From assembly GCA_033791545.1 (NCBI GenBank), contig JASJGL010000036.1, positions 1 to 64,000 on the forward strand: DNA of 64,000 bases, read 5' to 3'. The position numbers and the translations under genes are program-made. The stretch is from Antarcticimicrobium sp033791545 (GTDB lineage: Bacteria; Pseudomonadota; Alphaproteobacteria; Rhodobacterales; Rhodobacteraceae). Under the pieces are notes generated by a model. It was not told the origin of the DNA. It did no database searches and saw nothing but the letters and a program-made list of their open reading frames with translations. Below, one piece after another: positions 35,038 through 44,800 of the stretch; the stretch's first letter is position 1; the number at the start of each line of letters is the position of its first letter.

Positions 35038-35627
35038 GCGATCCCGAGACGATCCGCATCTACGACGAACGCGCGGCGGATTACGCCGGGATGACCGACG
35101 CCTATAACACGACAGACCCACGCTTGGCGGCGTTCATCGCCGCCTGCCCGGTGGCGGGTCGGGTGCTGGATCTTGGCTGCGGACCGGGCGCGGCGGCGGC
35201 GAAGATGGCCGAGGCCGGCTTGACGGTCGAGGCGGTCGACGCCTCTGCCGCGATGGTGGAGATGGCGGCCAGACATCCCGGCGTCAGCGCCCGGCAGGCC
35301 ACCTTCGACGACATCACGGGCACCGCCACCTATGACGGCATCTGGGCCAATTTCAGCCTGCTGCACGCCCCGCGCGCCGATTTTCCCCGCCATCTGGCCG
35401 CGCTACACCGTGCGCTCAAACCCGGCGGGGTCTTTCTGATCGGGCTGAAACTGGGTACGGGAGAAGCCCGCGACCGCATTGGCCGACTCTACACCTATTA
35501 CACCGAGGACGAATTGATGGACCATCTGCACAAGGCAGGCTTCACGCCCGGCGATATCAGACATGGCAGCGGCGAAGGGCTGGACGGCTCCACCGCGCCT
35601 TGGATTTCGGTGATCGCCCATGGCTAA
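35034..35627 (+). CDS. Class I SAM-dependent methyltransferase
   Basis: A 197-residue methyltransferase. The SAM motif I is VLDLGCGPGAAAAKM near residues 44-58, with the acidic residue of motif II in VEAVDASAAMVEMA. The final segment contains ALKPGGVFLIGLKLG. No substrate is evident. The start is GTG 35034 overlapping the DUF3429 stop, and the end overlaps the rnhA start by eight bases. Confidence 0.85.
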   Translation: MSDPETIRIYDERAADYAGMTDAYNTTDPRLAAFIAACPVAGRVLDLGCGPGAAAAKMAEAGLTVEAVDASAAMVEMAARHPGVSARQATFDDITGTATYDGIWANFSLLHAPRADFPRHLAALHRALKPGGVFLIGLKLGTGEARDRIGRLYTYYTEDELMDHLHKAGFTPGDIRHGSGEGLDGSTAPWISVIAHG

Positions 35628-36078
35628 GCTGATCGCCTATACCGACGGGGCCTGTTCCGGAAACCCCGGTCCGGGCGGCTGGGGCGTGCTGCTGCGCGCG
35701 ATCGAGGACGGCAAGATCGTCAAACAACGCGAGCTCAAGGGCGGCGAAGCAGCCACCACCAACAACCGGATGGAGCTGTTGGCCGCGATCAACGCGCTGG
35801 AAAGCCTGACGCGCCCCACCGAACTCACCATCATCACCGACAGCAACTATGTGAAGAACGGCATCACCGGCTGGATCTTTGGCTGGAAAAAGAACGGCTG
35901 GAAGAACGCGGCAAAAAAGCCGGTGAAGAACGTCGAGCTGTGGCAGCGGCTGGACGCGGCGCAGCACCAGCACAAGGTGACATGGGAATGGGTCAAGGGC
36001 CATGCTGGCCACCCGGAGAACGAGCGCGCCGACGAACTGGCGCGCGAGGGGATGAAACCCTACAAGACCCGGGCCTAA
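35620..36078 (+). CDS. rnhA: Ribonuclease HI
   Basis: A 152-residue RNase H that removes RNA from RNA-DNA hybrids. All catalytic acids are visible: Asp in YTDGACSGNPGPGGWG, Glu in NRMELLAAINALE, Asp in ITDSNYV and Asp in HPENERADELA, with the basic loop WKKNGWKNAAKKPVK. It overlaps the methyltransferase gene by eight bases and the caspase-like gene by four, in convergent fashion. Confidence 0.97.
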   Translation: MAKLIAYTDGACSGNPGPGGWGVLLRAIEDGKIVKQRELKGGEAATTNNRMELLAAINALESLTRPTELTIITDSNYVKNGITGWIFGWKKNGWKNAAKKPVKNVELWQRLDAAQHQHKVTWEWVKGHAGHPENERADELAREGMKPYKTRA

Positions 36079-37589
36079 TCGCAGTCGAACAGCTTGCGTC
36101 GTGGCCCGATGCAATCCGAAGAAATGACCGGCGCCAGCTTGGTGGTGTCTTTGCGTGTTCGGGCGCCGATAAGATTGGTACCGGTGCCCTGTGGTGAGGA
36201 CGCGGCCTCTGAACCACGCACCGCAGGGGGCTTCGCAGGGGTCTTTTGCGCGGCTTTGGGCGCAGGGGCCTTGACGGTTTGCGCACGCTGACGGGCCACC
36301 ACCGGGGCCTGTTTGCATGCGGTCCCGGCGTGGCGCGCCAGCAGGCTGCGGAGCGCGATCAGACCAACGGTATCGCCCGACGTGGCGGTCGGCACCTCGA
36401 TCCCCGCCGCATCGCCAAAGGCGGCCAGCCCGCGCCGCGAATTGCGCCCGAGAATACCGTCAATGCCGCCCCGGTAGCAGCCGCTGGCGCGCAGCGCGCG
36501 CTGGATGTCACGGGCGACCTCTGCCGTCGTTGGCAAGACCGGGGCGGGGGCTGGCATCGGCTCTCCCCGCGTCTCGCCCGGCGGTTCAACCTGCACCGCC
36601 CCTTGTTCTGTGTCCTGCGGCTCGGGGCGGGGGAGCTTGCGCAGCGCCTCGCGCCGCTCCAGCGCAAAGCCGTACAGCGGATGCTCGCTCTGCCCCTGAT
36701 GGTGGATCAAAAACCCGTCCCAGTCGGCCACCGTCCCGGCCCGGTCGATACGCACGAAATCCTCGGCCAAGGATACCCCCGCAGCGGCCTGCGCGGCGAA
36801 TGTGTCAGGCGCAGGCGGTTGGGGCTGGACGCCCGCGCTTTGCGGGTTGATCACATAGGCCCCGCCCCCCAGCGAGGAATAGACAAACGGCGCGGCCCCC
36901 GGCACCGACTTGCGCATCCCGTCGCGGACCCGGCCCAACACCCGGCGCACATCCGCAGGCGGCCCGTCCAGCGCGGCGAGAAACGCCGCCGTGAAGGGGG
37001 AATTGCCGCCCTCGGCCCCGTCCGGGGTGATCGCGCCCGCAGCGGCGGCATAGGCCACCAGCGTATCGCTCTGATTGCTGCGCAGATCGGCCAGCCCCTG
37101 ACCGATGGCGCGGCTTGATCCCGATTGCTGCATCCGGATGACAAACGGATTGTTCCGGCAGGCGTCCAGCACCACCATCTTCATCACATGCGCCCCCGAG
37201 ATCTGGCGCAGCACAAGATCCAGATCGACCATCTCCAGCGGCGCGTCGCGCTCATCCTCCAGCCGGGCATCGACCGGGACAAGGTAATTGACGCCGCCGA
37301 TCTCGATCCCGTGGCCGGCGTAATAGACCAGCGCGATATCGGCCCGATCCGCCATGTCGCGGAACCGGCGCAGGGCATCGCGCATGCCGATCCGGCCCAG
37401 ATTGTCGCCGCGCATGACCGCGAACCCCTGCCGCGTCAGAGCTGCCGCCACAGCGGCGGAATCATTGCGGGGATTGTCCAGCGGGGCGACCGTGGAATAG
37501 GCGGAATTGCCGATCACCAGCGCCACCCGCTCGGCCCGGACGCCGGAGGACAGGATCAGCAGGATGAAAATCAGGAACAGACGGTGCAT
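36075..37589 (-). CDS. Secreted caspase-like (peptidase C14) protein with C-terminal peptidoglycan-binding-like domain
   Basis: A 504-residue protein. A signal peptide spans residues 1-19 (MHRLFLIFILLILSSGVRA); the caspase/metacaspase fold follows with the His of YYAGHGIEIGG and the Cys of VLDACRNNPF, both catalytic residues present. After a Pro-rich linker, about residues 350-410 (RDIQRALRASGCYRGGIDGI) resemble a PG_binding_1 domain. The last part is a Lys/Pro/Ala-rich tail. Probably periplasmic and cell-wall associated. Bacterial caspase-like proteins serve in stress, death or envelope functions; the role here is unknown. Start chosen at ATG 37589 for the signal peptide. Confidence 0.85.
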   Translation of the reverse strand: MHRLFLIFILLILSSGVRAERVALVIGNSAYSTVAPLDNPRNDSAAVAAALTRQGFAVMRGDNLGRIGMRDALRRFRDMADRADIALVYYAGHGIEIGGVNYLVPVDARLEDERDAPLEMVDLDLVLRQISGAHVMKMVVLDACRNNPFVIRMQQSGSSRAIGQGLADLRSNQSDTLVAYAAAAGAITPDGAEGGNSPFTAAFLAALDGPPADVRRVLGRVRDGMRKSVPGAAPFVYSSLGGGAYVINPQSAGVQPQPPAPDTFAAQAAAGVSLAEDFVRIDRAGTVADWDGFLIHHQGQSEHPLYGFALERREALRKLPRPEPQDTEQGAVQVEPPGETRGEPMPAPAPVLPTTAEVARDIQRALRASGCYRGGIDGILGRNSRRGLAAFGDAAGIEVPTATSGDTVGLIALRSLLARHAGTACKQAPVVARQRAQTVKAPAPKAAQKTPAKPPAVRGSEAASSPQGTGTNLIGARTRKDTTKLAPVISSDCIGPRRKLFDCD

Positions 37590-37672
37590 CCCCGGCCCCT
37601 TGCTGTGAAACTGGATCCATCGACGCGAACCCCAGCGCGGTTCACATACGCGCGCGCGCCCTTTCCAACATG

Positions 37673-38035
37673 TCACCGCGGTTTGCCGTGATGTTCCACG
37701 ATCGCCGCCAGATCCTCAGGCGTTGTGCTGCTGCGGACATAGGCGCAGGCGTTGGCGCTAAGGGCAAAGATCGACCCATCAGAGAAAAAGCTGGTATCGG
37801 TGACAAACACCACCCGCGTTTCCGGGCTGCGATAGCTGGCGAAATCGGCCACCGCCAGCGCGCTGCCCTCGCCCAGCATCAGGTCCAGCACGATGATATC
37901 GAACCGCCCCGACTGCAACGCGAGGATCGCCGCGCTCTGGCTGCTGACCAGACTCACCGTACTGCCCTGACGGCGCAGATGTCGCGCCCAGAGGTCGCCA
38001 AGGTCCGGATCGCCTTCGACGATGAGAATATCCAT
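37673..38035 (-). CDS. Atypical single-domain response regulator
   Basis: A 120-residue receiver domain without output domain. Phospho-acceptor Asp51 is in IIVLDLMLGEG and Thr79 in VVFVTDT. The acidic pocket is weak (E7-G8-D9) and the conserved Lys is Arg101 in YVRSS, so phosphorylation signalling may be altered. No kinase is next to it. It lies 83 bp upstream of the caspase-like gene on the same strand, so the two may be co-transcribed. Confidence 0.82.
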   Translation of the reverse strand: MDILIVEGDPDLGDLWARHLRRQGSTVSLVSSQSAAILALQSGRFDIIVLDLMLGEGSALAVADFASYRSPETRVVFVTDTSFFSDGSIFALSANACAYVRSSTTPEDLAAIVEHHGKPR

Positions 38036-38219
38036 TGGATCACTTGTCTTGTCCTGCGCGTGGGCGCGGCCCGCCGCGCGCGTTCCTCATACCGCGATGA
38101 GCTTAAACGTTACCCTGTTTTGCCATATTCTCCAAGCCGCCCGCAGACCGTCGCCTTGTGCCGAGGCGAAAAATCCGGTTGAAGCGGCACATCCCCCCCT
38201 TTCAGACCGGGTTTGTCCA

Positions 38220-39206
38220 ATGCCGCACCCTGCCCCGCCCGACACCTCTGCAACGGCCCGACCCAAGGCCCAACCCGGCCGCGATCACGGCGGTGGGCTT
38301 GATGGCGCCATCACCCGTTTCGGGGGCGCGCGCGGCGACTGGCTGGATCTGTCGACCGGCATCAACCCGATGCCCTATCCGCTGCCGCAGATCCCTACTG
38401 CGGCCTGGGCCGATCTGCCCGACCGCGCCGCGCAAGAGGCGCTGACGCAGGCCGCGCGCGTCTTTTGGCGGGTGCCTGCGGGGGCCGGGGTGCTGGCCGC
38501 GCCCGGGGCCTCGGCGCTGATCGCGCGGCTGCCCGCGCTGGCCGCGCCGGGGCGGGTGCGGATCGACGCGCCCACCTATAACGAACACGCCGCCGCCTTT
38601 GCCGTGATGGGCTGGGCGCGGGCGGAAGATGGCCCCGCCGAGGCGCGGGTCTTGGTGCATCCCAACAATCCCGACGGCCGGCTGCGCCACGCGGAGGAGG
38701 CTGACGCGCCGCTTACCATCATCGACGAAAGCTTTTGCGATATTTGCCCGGAACAGAGTCTTGTTGCCCTGGCCACCCGACCCGGTGTCGTGGTGCTGAA
38801 AAGCTTTGGCAAGTTCTGGGGGCTAGCCGGGCTGCGGCTGGGCTTTGCCATCGCCGCCCCCGACACCCTTGCACGGCTGGCCGAGATGCTGGGGCCGTGG
38901 CCGGTCTCTGGCCCCGCCTTGCGGATCGGGGCGGCGGCGCTGCGCGATACCGTCTGGACAGGTCAGACCCGGACGCGGCTGGCGCGCGATGCCGCCCGGC
39001 TGGAGGATCTGATGACCGGGCACGGCGCCACGCCTGCGGGCGGCACTGATCTGTTCCGCCTGTACCATCTGGACGATGCCGCCCTCTGGCAAGAGCGGCT
39101 GGCCCGACACCATATCTGGACGCGTGTCTTTCCCTATTCGCCGCATCTTCTGCGGCTGGGCCTGCCGCCCGCGACGGGCTGGGACCGGCTGGAGGCGGCG
39201 CTGTGA
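38220..39206 (+). CDS. cobC: Threonine-phosphate decarboxylase-like aminotransferase of cobalamin synthesis (CobC)
   Basis: A 328-residue PLP enzyme of the histidinol-phosphate aminotransferase type. The opening HGGGLDGAITRFGG, WLDLSTGINPMPYPLP and VHPNNPDGRL are markers of CobC/CobD-type enzymes, and the PLP Lys is in KSFGKFWGLAGLRLGF. It supplies the aminopropanol arm of cobalamin. ATG 38220 is chosen because the family pattern begins there. It overlaps cbiB by four bases. No cobalamin riboswitch was found upstream. Confidence 0.88.
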   Translation: MPHPAPPDTSATARPKAQPGRDHGGGLDGAITRFGGARGDWLDLSTGINPMPYPLPQIPTAAWADLPDRAAQEALTQAARVFWRVPAGAGVLAAPGASALIARLPALAAPGRVRIDAPTYNEHAAAFAVMGWARAEDGPAEARVLVHPNNPDGRLRHAEEADAPLTIIDESFCDICPEQSLVALATRPGVVVLKSFGKFWGLAGLRLGFAIAAPDTLARLAEMLGPWPVSGPALRIGAAALRDTVWTGQTRTRLARDAARLEDLMTGHGATPAGGTDLFRLYHLDDAALWQERLARHHIWTRVFPYSPHLLRLGLPPATGWDRLEAAL

Positions 39207-40123
39207 GCACCACCGCGCTTCTTGCCGCCGCGCTGATCCTCGATGCGCTTTTGGGCGAGCCGGACTGGCTTTGGTCGCGGCTGCCGCATCCGGCGGTGCT
39301 GATGGGGCGCGCGGTCACCGCGCTGGACCGCTGGCTGAACCGGGGTGAGGCGCGGGTGATCAAAGGGGCACTGGCGCTCGCGCTGCTCGCGCTCGGGGCG
39401 CTGACGCTGGGCCAGCTTATTGCCGGGCTGGGGCCGGTGGCCGAGACCCTTGTCGCCGCGATCCTGCTGGCACAACGCGCGCTGGTCGAGCATGTGCGCG
39501 CGGTGGCCACCGGGCTGCGCCAGTCCCTGCAGGCCGGGCGCAACATGGTGGCCCGGATTGTCAGCCGCGACACCCGCGACATGGACGAGAGCCGGGTCGC
39601 CCGCGCCGCCATCGAAAGCGCGGCGGAAAACCTCTCGGACGGGGTGATCGCGCCGGCCTTCTGGTTCCTGATTCTGGGGTGTCCGGGGCTGATTCTGTAC
39701 AAGGCGATCAACACCGCCGACAGCATGATCGGCTATCGCAATCCGCGCTATGAACAGTTCGGCAAGGCCGCCGCCCGCGCCGACGATCTGCTGAACCTGA
39801 TCCCGGCGCGGCTGACCGGCCTGTTGATCGCGCTGTTCACCGGACAGATGCGCCATTGGCCTGCGATCACGGCGGATGCGCGACGGCACCGTTCGCCCAA
39901 TGCCGGCTGGCCCGAGGCGGCGATGGCGCGCGCGCTGGATGTCGCACTGGCCGGACCGCGCAGCTATGACGGACAGATGCGCGATCTGCCTTGGGTCAAC
40001 CGGGCTGGACGCCAGCGCATCGGCGCGCCCCAGATCGAGGCCGCCGCGCGGCTGCTTTGGCGGGTGTGGCTGGTTTTCCTGTTTCTGGTTGTTGCCTGTG
40101 CGCTGTTGCTGCCGCTATGGTAA
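39203..40123 (+). CDS. cbiB: Adenosylcobinamide-phosphate synthase CbiB
   Basis: A 306-residue integral membrane enzyme (CbiB; CobD in Pseudomonas naming) that attaches aminopropanol phosphate to adenosylcobyric acid. LDALLGEPDWLWSRLPHPAV is the N-terminal signature, RDTRDMDESRVARAAIESAA and NLSDGVIAPAFWF the core, and RHRSPNAGWPEAAMA the C-terminal block. GTG 39203 overlaps the cobC stop, so the two are coupled. Confidence 0.93.
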   Translation: MSTTALLAAALILDALLGEPDWLWSRLPHPAVLMGRAVTALDRWLNRGEARVIKGALALALLALGALTLGQLIAGLGPVAETLVAAILLAQRALVEHVRAVATGLRQSLQAGRNMVARIVSRDTRDMDESRVARAAIESAAENLSDGVIAPAFWFLILGCPGLILYKAINTADSMIGYRNPRYEQFGKAAARADDLLNLIPARLTGLLIALFTGQMRHWPAITADARRHRSPNAGWPEAAMARALDVALAGPRSYDGQMRDLPWVNRAGRQRIGAPQIEAAARLLWRVWLVFLFLVVACALLLPLW

Positions 40124-40151
40124 CGGCTGATGTGACAAGGATATTGATTTC

Positions 40152-41321
40152 ATGCGCCTTTTTGCCCCTTTGATTGCCCTGTGCCTTGCCGCGCCCATCG
40201 CCCATGCGCAATGCGGCGGCCCGTTTCCCGCCTTTGTCGACGGGCTGAAATCCGAAGCGGCGGCCAAGGGCTTTGACGCTGCGACGATCGACGCCTTTTT
40301 CCGCCCGGTGCGGCAGGACCCCAAGGTGCTGCGCGCCGACCGGGCGCAGGGGGTGTTCCAAAAGCCGTTCATCGACTTTTCCCGCCATCTGATCTCGCAA
40401 AACCGGATCGACAAGGGCCGCGCCATGGCGCGCAAATACGCCACCACGTTTGACCAGATCGAACGCGACTATGGCGTGTCGCGCGGGGTGCTGCTGGCGT
40501 TCTGGGCGTTTGAAACCGATTACGGCGGGTTCCAGGGCGATTTCAACACCTTGAACGCGCTGACCACGCTGGCGCATGACTGCCGCCGCCCGCAGATCTT
40601 CCGACCCCAGATCTTTGCCGCGCTGGAGCTTTACAAACATGGCGATTTCGACCCGGCACGCACCACCGGGGCTTGGGCGGGCGAGATCGGCATGGTGCAG
40701 ATGCTGCCGCGCGACATTCTGGAAAACGGCATCGACGGGGATGGCGACGGGCATGTGCGGCTGAAAACCTCGGCCCCTGATGCGTTGATGTCCGGGGCCA
40801 AGATGCTCTCCAGTCTGGGCTGGCGCGCGGGCGAGCCGTGGCTGCAGGAGGTGCGCCTGCCCGAGGCGCTCGACTGGTCGCTGACCGGCCCCGGCCAGAC
40901 CCTGAGCGTGGCGCAGTGGGCGCGGATGGGCGTGCGTCCGCGCGAGGGCAAGCTGGCCAAGGACACGCTGTCCGCCTCGATCATCCTGCCGCAGGGGCGC
41001 AACGGGCCGGCGTTTATCGCCTATCCGAATTTTCAGGTCTATTTCGAATGGAACCAAAGCTTTACCTACGTGCTGACCGCCGCCTATTTCGCCAACCGGC
41101 TGGAGGGCGCGCGGGTCTATGACGCGCGCAACCCAGAGCCGGGGCTGACCGGGGCACAGATGAAGGAATTGCAGCGCCGGCTGAAGGCACAGGGATATGA
41201 TGTCGGCAAGATCGATGGCATCCTTGGGGCCGGCACGCGGGCCGCAACGCAGGCGGAACAAAAGCGGTTGGGCCTGCCCGCCGATGCCTGGCCCACCACG
41301 GCGCTGCTGAACCGGCTTTAG
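40152..41321 (+). CDS. Lytic murein transglycosylase (MltB-like) with peptidoglycan-binding domain
   Basis: A 389-residue secreted enzyme that cleaves murein with 1,6-anhydro ring formation. Signal peptide at residues 1-19 (MRLFAPLIALCLAAPIAHA); SLT_2 domain with catalytic Glu in FWAFETDYGGFQG and GEIGMVQMLPRDI; C-terminal PG_binding_1 domain at about 330-389 (MKELQRRLKAQGYDVGKIDG). Periplasmic. It lies 28 bp behind cbiB but is functionally unrelated. Confidence 0.92.
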   Translation: MRLFAPLIALCLAAPIAHAQCGGPFPAFVDGLKSEAAAKGFDAATIDAFFRPVRQDPKVLRADRAQGVFQKPFIDFSRHLISQNRIDKGRAMARKYATTFDQIERDYGVSRGVLLAFWAFETDYGGFQGDFNTLNALTTLAHDCRRPQIFRPQIFAALELYKHGDFDPARTTGAWAGEIGMVQMLPRDILENGIDGDGDGHVRLKTSAPDALMSGAKMLSSLGWRAGEPWLQEVRLPEALDWSLTGPGQTLSVAQWARMGVRPREGKLAKDTLSASIILPQGRNGPAFIAYPNFQVYFEWNQSFTYVLTAAYFANRLEGARVYDARNPEPGLTGAQMKELQRRLKAQGYDVGKIDGILGAGTRAATQAEQKRLGLPADAWPTTALLNRL

Positions 41322-41385
41322 TCGCTCGAGACCGCCGCTTTGCACCTGCCCCCTTCCCTTTAACGGAGGGAGGGATCGGGTGGGA

Positions 41386-41760
41386 TCAGTTCCCCACCCC
41401 CAGTTCAAACCTGAACGGAAACCGCGCGCCGCCCTTGGTGACCAGCATGTGCATCTGGCCATCGCGCAGATACACGTCGCAGCGTCCATCCCCATTCCCA
41501 TTCCCATCCCCTGTGGAAATGCACAAGCGCCCGTCAGGAAGCAGGGTGAAGGCCCCGAATTGCGCCGGCGCGCCAGCGGGAGGCTCTGAGGGCCGCCGCA
41601 CGGACCCGTCCGGGGCAAATTGCGGCGTGCCCGGGGTAAAGTACCGGGGCGGTGCGTCCTGATAGAACCCGTCGAAATCCTCTGACGGCCAATCCCAGCC
41701 CTGCGCCGACAACGCGGCGGGGCATAGCAGCAGACTCAACCAAAGCGGAATGTGGATCAT
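41386..41760 (-). CDS. Uncharacterised secreted protein
   Basis: A 124-residue protein with signal peptide MIHIPLWLSLLLCPAALSA and a mature part rich in Gly, Pro and aromatic residues. The middle contains DGNGNGDGRCDVYLRDG, which recalls a Ca-binding loop, and one Cys pair (Cys near 80 and 93). No family recognised. Start chosen for the signal peptide. It is followed on the other side by the convergent transglycosylase gene, 64 bp apart. Confidence 0.65.
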   Translation of the reverse strand: MIHIPLWLSLLLCPAALSAQGWDWPSEDFDGFYQDAPPRYFTPGTPQFAPDGSVRRPSEPPAGAPAQFGAFTLLPDGRLCISTGDGNGNGDGRCDVYLRDGQMHMLVTKGGARFPFRFELGVGN

Positions 41761-41814
41761 GCCCGATCCTATCGCACCGGGATTGCGCAGGTGCAATCCT
41801 GCGCCTGCGTCCTG

Positions 41815-44800
41815 TCACGCCACCAGCGATTCGGCCTTTTTCAGGTCGACCGAGACCAGCTGGCTGACGCCCTGTTCCTGCATGGTGACGCCATAAAGGC
41901 GATCCATCCGGCTCATGGTCACCGCGTGGTGAGTGATGATCAGGAACCGCGTGTCGGTCTGGCGGCACATCTCGTCCAGCAGATCGCAAAACCGGGTCAC
42001 ATTGGCATCGTCAAGCGGCGCGTCGACCTCGTCGAGCACACAGATCGGCGCCGGGTTGGCCAGGAACACCGCAAAGATCAGCGCCAGCGCGGTCAGGGTC
42101 TGTTCACCGCCCGACAGCAACGACAGGGTGGACAATTTCTTGCCCGGTGGCTGGCACATGATTTCCAGACCGGCCTCAAGCGGATCGTCGCTTTCGACCA
42201 TGACCAGATTCGCCTCGCCACCGCCGAACAGGTGGCGAAACAGCATGGTGAAATTGCTGTTCACCTGCTCGAACGCGGTCAACAGCCGTTCGCGCCCCTC
42301 GCGGTTGAGGCCCGCGATCCCGCTGCGCAGGGTCTTGATCGCCTCTTCCAGATCGGTCTTTTCGCGAGACAGGGTATCGAATTCCTCCTGCACCTCGCGG
42401 GCGTCCTCCTCGGCGCGCAGGTTGACCGCCCCCAAGGCCTCTCGCTGCCGTTTGTAGCGGTTCACGTCGGCCTCGAGTTCATCGGCGGCGGGCATGTCCT
42501 CGGGCACGGCGTCAAGCTGGTTCAACAGCTGGTTCGGGGTCAGCTGCATGTCTTCTGCGATGCGTTCCGCAGCGCTCTGCACCATCTCGCGGGCGGCCTC
42601 TGTCCGCGCCTCGGCGGCGGCACGTCCTTCGCGCGCGTCAGAGGCGTGACGCTCGGCATCACGCTCGGCCTGAATCGCGGCGCGCTGGGTGATTTCTCCG
42701 GTGGCCAGCGCATCGGCGGCAGTCGCGCGGCGCGCCTCGGCCTGCTCGGAAGCCTCTGTCAGCTCCTCGCGCTTTTCGGCGATCTGCTCGGGCACCGCGC
42801 GGGCGATGTCGAGTTCTTCCTCCGAGGCTTCCTTGCGTTCGACCAGTTCCGCGATGCGGCGTTCGGCGGTCTCAAGCCGGTGTTTCCAGCCGCTGATTTC
42901 CTTGGTCACCTCTTGCTGGCGCTTGATCCGCGCCTCGCCGTCGCGGCGCAGCTCGTCATGGGCCGAGCGACGGGTCAACATGGTGATCCGCGCCGCCTCG
43001 ACCGTCTGTTTGATCGCCTCGACCTGCGCCCGGGCGCTGTCCAGATCGCCAAGCTCGGTCAGCCCGGCCTCGGCCTCGCGCAGCTGTGCGCGGGCGGCCA
43101 TCGCGTCTTCCTTGTGGCGCGTCACCGCCAGCCCGAGGTTTTCCAACCGGCCGCCGGCCAGATTGCGCTCGGACTCGGCACGGCTCATGGCGCGGGCTGC
43201 ATCGGCGACGCGCTGGTCGGCGGCGCGGCGGGCATCGCGGGCAGCCTTGTCGGCCTCGGTCACCTCAATCAATTTGCGGCTCAGGCTTTCATGGGCGGCG
43301 CGGGTGCCCTCGGCCCGGGCGCTGACCTGCTCCAGCTCCTGTTTCAGGGCTTCCAGCCGGTTCAACTGCTCCAGCCGCAACGCAGCGGCAGAGGGCGCAT
43401 CCTCGGCCCAGGCACGGAACCCGTCCCAGCGCCACAGATCGCCCTCCAGCGTGACCAGCCGTTGCCCCGGCTGCAACAGCGGTTGCAGCCGCGCCCCGTC
43501 CTCGGCCTCGACCACCCCGATCTGGCTGATGCGGCGGCCCAGCACCTCGGGCACGGTGACATAATTGGCCAGCCCCGTGATCCCGTCGGGCAACAGTTGT
43601 GCAGCGCCATAGCCCGGCAGCGTGGCCCAGCCCGAGGGGCCGTCCTCTTCCACCACGGGGGCGCGCAGATCATCGGCCAGCGCCGCGCCAAGCGCCTTTT
43701 CATAGCCCGGCGTCACCCGCAGCAGGTCAAGCAGCTGCCCGCCCTCGGCGGTGTCGCGCGCCACCAGCTTGGCCAGTGCCGTGGTCTCGGCGCGCAAGGC
43801 ACCGGCCTCGCCCTCGGCCTCGGAGCGCTGCGCGCGGGCCTCGGATTCGCGCGCCTGGGTGTCGTTGCGCATCTCGTCCACGGCGGCCAGAGTCTCTTCG
43901 GCGGATTCGGCGGCTTCCTGCGCCTCTTCCGCGGTCTCCTGAGCCGTCTCGAAGGCCTCATCCGCCCCGAGCAACGCCTGTTCGGCCTCGGCCACGGCCC
44001 GACGGGCCTTTTCCTCTTCGTCTTCGGAACGGGTCAGCATCTTGCGGCTGTCGTCCACAAGCCGCTGCGCCGACTGGTGCCGGGCGGCCAGACGCGCTAC
44101 ATCCTCGGTCACTTGGCTGAGCGTTTCCTCGCGTTCCTGCAACACGGCGGCAGCCTCGTGCGATTGCTCCGCCGCCTCGCTCAGCTTGTCGTCCTGCCCG
44201 TCGCCCGCCTTGGCCAGTTCGCGCGCTTCCCATTCCAGCCGTTCAATGGTCTCGCCCGCGTCGCGGTTCAGCCCGGCCTCGCGTTCGATATCACGGGCGA
44301 GCTGGTCGATCCGTGCGGTCAGTGTCTCGATCGTCTTGCGCGCGCGGAGTTCTTCGTCGCTTAGCGTGTTGCGCTCGACCTGCAAGCGCTGCAGCACGGC
44401 GGCGGCGATCGCCTCTTCCTCGCGCAGCGGCGGCATCGCCTCGTCAGCACTCGCGCGGGCGCGAATGGCCTGCTGCGCGGCGCTTTCGGCCTGCGCCGCC
44501 CCGGTGGTACGCTCGCGCAACACAGCCTCGGCGCTGGCGCGCGCCTCGTCCGCTTCACGCCAGCGCCGATAAAGCAACATCCCCTCGGCCAGACGCAGGC
44601 TTTCCCCGATCTCGCGATAGCGCGCCGCCTGTCGGGCTTGGCGCGCCAACTGCCCCAAATGCGTCGCAAGCTGTTCCAACACGTCATCGATGCGGGTCAG
44701 GTTGGTTTCGGTTCCGCGCAGCTTCAGCTCGGCCTCGTGGCGACGTTGATACAGGCCGGAAATCCCCGCCGCCTCTTCCAGAATACGGCGGCGCGCGGTG

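Noticed and set aside
38036..38219. Cobalamin riboswitch before cobC
   Set aside because: I looked for the conserved B12 box and core helices and did not find them.
41752..44364. 870-codon open frame on the plus strand opposite smc
   Set aside because: It mirrors the smc codons in a high-GC gene; the product is His/Gln/Arg/Gly-rich with no recognisable domain. smc is certain.
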